From Deltaproteobacteria bacterium (GTDB taxonomy: Bacteria; Myxococcota; Myxococcia; Myxococcales; Myxococcaceae): a stretch of DNA of 16,677 bases. The DNA lies in NCBI GenBank assembly GCA_016875515.1, contig VGRA01000005.1:1-16677 (forward strand), in the 5' to 3' direction. Below, piece by piece: positions 14,569 through 16,677 of the stretch; the stretch's first letter is position 1, and each line of letters begins with the position of its first letter. The position numbers and the translations under genes are program-made. The notes beneath the pieces are model-generated. The model was not told where the DNA came from. It saw only the letters and a program-made list of their open reading frames with translations, and did no database searches.

Positions 14569-15744
14569 ATGAGCGAGCTTTCCCCAGCGCAGGAAGAACA
14601 CCTCTACGGGCGCATCGCCTCCATCCTGGACGAGGCGCGCACCCGCGTCGCGCGTTCCATCAACACCGCGATGGTCCACGCCTACTGGCTCGTCGGGCGG
14701 GAGATTGTCGAGGTCGAGCAGCACGGCGCGGAGCGGGCCGCCTACGGCGAAGGGCTCATGAAGCGGGTGGCCGCACGGCTCTCCGCGAAGTTCGGCAAGG
14801 GCTTCAGCCTCGCCAGCCTCAAGCGAATGAAGCAGTTCTACCTGGCCTTCCCGCAGGGCTCGGCACTGTCCGCGGCCGCAGGCGGAAAAGGCTCAACAGC
14901 GCTGAGCCTTTCTGGCGAGGCGGACGGGGGCGAGAAAGGCGCAACGGCGTTGAGCCTTTCGCAGGACGCCTCGCCCCGCTTCCCGCCCTCGCTGGCCTGG
15001 TCGCACTACCTCGTGCTGCTTCGCGTGGGCCGGCCTGAAGCGCGTGCCTTCTACGAGATTGAGGCCGCACGCGAGAGCTGGTCCGTGAGGGAGCTCGAGC
15101 GGCAGGTGGGCTCGCTGCTCTTCGATCGGCTCGCGAAGAACAAGAGCCCGGAGCAGGTGCTCGAGCTCGCGCGGAAGGGGCAGCAGGTGTCCGTGGCGGA
15201 CGACGTCCTCAAGGATCCGTTCGTGCTCGAGTTCGCCGACCTCCGCGACAACCCGGCCGCTCAGGAGCGCGATCTCGAGCAGGCCATCATCGACCGGCTC
15301 GAGGACTTCCTGCTCGAGATGGGGAAGGGGTTCTGCTTCGTCGCGCGGCAGAAGCGGCTGACGCTGGAGGGCGACCACTTCTACGTCGACCTCGTCTTCT
15401 ACAACCGGCTGCTGCGCTGCTTCGTCCTCGTCGACCTCAAGATGGGGAAGCTGTCGCACCAGGACCTCGGGCAGATGCAGATGTACGTGAACTTCTTCGA
15501 CCGCTTCCAGCGCGAGGAACACGAGGCGAAGACCATCGGCATCGTCCTCTGCTCGGACAAGAACGACGCGATGGTCCGCATCACCTTGCCCGACGAGAAG
15601 GAGCAGGTCCGCGCTGCGCGGTACCAGATGTACCTCCCCACCGAGGAGGAACTCCGTGCCGAGCTGTCGCGCGAGCGCGAGGAAGTCGAACGCGTCCTGC
15701 GACTGACTGCAGAGACTTCAGGGGCCGACGATGCCGAGGGCTGA
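14569..15744 (+). CDS. DUF1016/YhcG-type PD-(D/E)XK nuclease family protein
   Basis: A 391-residue protein from ATG 14569. Residues about 10-95 match the DUF1016 N-terminal region (ARSINTAMVHAYWLVGREIV, then FSLASLKRMKQFYLAFP). Residues about 142-185 carry the LAWSHYLVLLRV core block. Residues about 215-355 are the C-terminal PD-(D/E)XK nuclease-like domain: GDHFYVDLVFYNRLL at 268-282 (Asp274), VLVDLKMGKL at 286-295 (Asp289-x-Lys291, where relatives usually have Glu), QMQMYVNFFD and IGIVLCSDKND. The family is common in accessory and defence-rich regions, often near restriction-modification or toxin genes; its exact substrate is not established. Residues about 101-135 are an insertion made of two repeat units (KGSTALSLS and KGATALSLS). 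There is no strong ribosome-binding site. The downstream Fic-like frame overlaps its 3' end by 14 nt. Confidence 0.92.
   Translation: MSELSPAQEEHLYGRIASILDEARTRVARSINTAMVHAYWLVGREIVEVEQHGAERAAYGEGLMKRVAARLSAKFGKGFSLASLKRMKQFYLAFPQGSALSAAAGGKGSTALSLSGEADGGEKGATALSLSQDASPRFPPSLAWSHYLVLLRVGRPEARAFYEIEAARESWSVRELERQVGSLLFDRLAKNKSPEQVLELARKGQQVSVADDVLKDPFVLEFADLRDNPAAQERDLEQAIIDRLEDFLLEMGKGFCFVARQKRLTLEGDHFYVDLVFYNRLLRCFVLVDLKMGKLSHQDLGQMQMYVNFFDRFQREEHEAKTIGIVLCSDKNDAMVRITLPDEKEQVRAARYQMYLPTEEELRAELSREREEVERVLRLTAETSGADDAEG
14885..14960. repeat. two in-frame palindromic repeat units inside the DUF1016 gene
   Basis: Unit 1 (14885-14912) and unit 2 (14934-14960) share the design of arm GAAAGGCTCAAC, a 3-nt loop, and the complementary arm GTTGAGCCTTTC. 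Unit 1 has one extra A and one T-to-C change; unit 2 has one T-to-G change at 14941. The units repeat at a 48-nt spacing, exactly 16 codons, and both encode KG-S/A-TALSLS. Each could fold into a hairpin in mRNA or in single-stranded DNA. Confidence 0.85.
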
Positions 15745-16324
15745 GGACATGGCGACGCGCTACCCGAACCGAAACCGCTACCCGACGCTGACGGACGAGC
15801 AGTTCCGGGATGCCTTCCGCCCGGAGCAACTGCCTCCCCCTCCCTGGCGGTACGCCATCACGCCGTCGCTGGTGCACACGCTGACGCGCGTTGCGGATGC
15901 AGCGGGACAGCTGCGGGCCTCTCCCGTCTCGTACTACCGCCAGAAGGAACTCGCCGCGCGTGCCAAGCGGGAGCGCATCCTGTGGAATGTCAGCGGCATT
16001 CACCGCGGCGTGACGCACGAGGAGGTGGAGGCCGTCCTCCGCGGGGGGCGCCTCGTCGAAAGGCGCCGGGCGGCGGGCGAGGCCATCGAGCGGGCGCTGG
16101 TGCTCGAGGACGCGCTCGCGCACGAGCAGCTCCGGTGGCGCGCTGTCGCACGCAACGAGGAGCTCGTCGTAGTTGACCCGAGCGGGGTCAGACTGCCGCA
16201 GCTTGGAGAGCAGGAGCGGCCACGGCCGCCTTTCGGACGTTGGCATCGATGCCCCAGGCTCGGAGGTAGCCGCGGATCAGCCGGTCGCGGGCCGTGTCGC
16301 GGAGGTTGGTGCTGTTCGGGTTGA
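15731..16324 (+). pseudogene. Fic-family N-terminal remnant, catalytic domain missing
   Basis: A 197-codon frame from ATG 15731, with AGGGG at 15720-15724 as ribosome-binding site, overlapping the nuclease gene by 14 nt. Residues about 39-130 resemble the helical N-terminal domain of Fic proteins: WRYAITPSLVHTLTRVADAA, then a basic helix KELAARAKRERI, then THEEVEAVLRGGRLVERRR. Relatives have SLAIEGN before the LTLEEV-like helix; here it reads VSGIHRG, so the inhibitory Glu is lost. The catalytic HPFxDGNGR motif is absent: after about residue 148 the sequence becomes Arg/Gly/Pro-rich and overlaps the coding end of the opposite-strand gene, so the natural protein probably broke near 16175. This suggests decay of an AMP-transferase toxin gene. 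A short intact protein of another kind is possible. Confidence 0.55.
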
Positions 16325-16677
16325 AGAGGCTGATGGTGCGCGTGCGCGAGCGTCCCCCACCCTCGAAGACGAAGCGCAGGTGCACGCCCTCGATGGCGTC
16401 GTCGCCCGCGTTGATTCCGTGCGCCTCGAGCGCCTCGTGCACCTCTGCGATGGAGAGGCCCGGTACGAGGTCCAGGGCGCTCCTGCGCGCACTCGGGTGG
16501 CCGGGCCGCGCCACCACCTTCACGAGCGACACCGCCTCGATGCGGTCCCGCGGGTCGGTCGCGAAGCGGAACGTCGGGCTCCGCAGCGGGGCGAACGAGA
16601 ACTTCGGGCTCTTGGAGGCGTCCTCGAAGTAGTCGCGGTCGCCGACGAGCACCTCGGCGAACAGGTCCCGCAGCTTC
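16188..16677 (-). CDS. unrecognised protein, C-terminal part only (5' end beyond window)
   Basis: The frame is open from the right edge (KLRDLFAEVLVGDRDYFED onward) to TGA at 16188-16190, giving 162 visible residues. It contains an alternating helix/strand pattern: DRIEAVSLVKVVARPGH, then LVPGLSIAEVHEALEAHGIN, which looks like a small helical, possibly winged-helix, unit, then IEGVHLRFVFEGGGRSRTRT and a conserved-looking block SLFNPNSTNLRDTARDRLIR followed by GYLRAWGID. The tail is Ala/Val-rich. I do not recognise the family and see no catalytic motif. Third-position GC is high throughout, so it is real coding DNA. It converges on the Fic-like remnant; the 137-nt overlap is further reason to think that remnant ends earlier. 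Any link to the nuclease gene is only positional. Confidence 0.65.
   Translation of the reverse strand, partial: KLRDLFAEVLVGDRDYFEDASKSPKFSFAPLRSPTFRFATDPRDRIEAVSLVKVVARPGHPSARRSALDLVPGLSIAEVHEALEAHGINAGDDAIEGVHLRFVFEGGGRSRTRTISLFNPNSTNLRDTARDRLIRGYLRAWGIDANVRKAAVAAPALQAAAV

Noticed and set aside
15581..16246. 221-codon - strand frame opposite the nuclease 3' end and the Fic-like remnant
   Set aside because: Antisense with Arg/Pro/His-rich composition; it lacks any motif, while the + strand shows family similarity.
1..16677. CRISPR array, insertion sequence, integrase or rRNA
   Set aside because: No regularly spaced direct repeats, transposase or integrase frames, or rRNA-like sequence were seen on either strand.

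Overview
The window is very GC-rich DNA with strong G/C bias at third codon positions. Its genes point to a myxobacterium (order Myxococcales, probably the Myxococcus/Corallococcus/Archangium side). The clearest pointers are a TPR protein, a short secreted protein and an FHA-like/TonB-like protein in the order of the GltE-GltF-GltG (gliding) or NfsE-NfsF-NfsG (sporulation) genes, followed by an OPX lipoprotein paired with a beta-barrel porin. The assignment is inferred from recognised families; no database search was run.

Region 1 (1-6964, + strand) is an envelope and polysaccharide locus. It opens inside a TPR protein whose 5' end lies outside the window. Next come a 77-residue secreted protein (GTGA overlap), a bitopic protein with a degenerate FHA-like head, one membrane helix and an AgmX/PglI-type C-terminal domain, an unrecognised 325-residue coiled-coil protein, a stand-alone cyclic-nucleotide-binding domain, a secreted 173-residue unknown, a Wzp-like outer-membrane barrel, and a short Wza-like OPX lipoprotein whose start overlaps the barrel's stop. 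The suggested reading is a trans-envelope Glt/Nfs-type machine working with a secretion port for a surface polysaccharide, with a nucleotide sensor encoded between them.

Region 2 (6961-11846, - strand) is a five-gene operon in which each start overlaps the previous stop by 4 nt: LD-carboxypeptidase, beta-lactamase-fold serine hydrolase, Mpl (murein tripeptide ligase), a TlpA-like thioredoxin lipoprotein and an inositol-monophosphatase-family enzyme. The first three form a murein-peptide recycling route: LdcA trims tetrapeptide to tripeptide and Mpl re-attaches tripeptide to UDP-MurNAc. The last gene converges on the OPX gene and the two stop codons share a CTAG.

Region 3 (11847-14070) holds a short divergent intergenic, a secreted 259-residue unknown, a convergent RsmB/NOL1-type RNA cytosine methyltransferase (- strand), and a tRNA-Asn(GUU) gene with a plausible sigma-70 promoter.

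Region 4 (14071-16677) looks accessory. About 500 bp of repeat-bearing non-coding DNA follows the tRNA. Then come a DUF1016/YhcG-type PD-(D/E)XK nuclease gene carrying two in-frame palindromic repeat units, an overlapping Fic N-terminal remnant without a catalytic domain, and the 3' part of an unrecognised gene entering from the right edge on the - strand. A stretch of accessory genes just downstream of a tRNA is a common arrangement for acquired DNA, but no integrase or attachment repeat is visible here.
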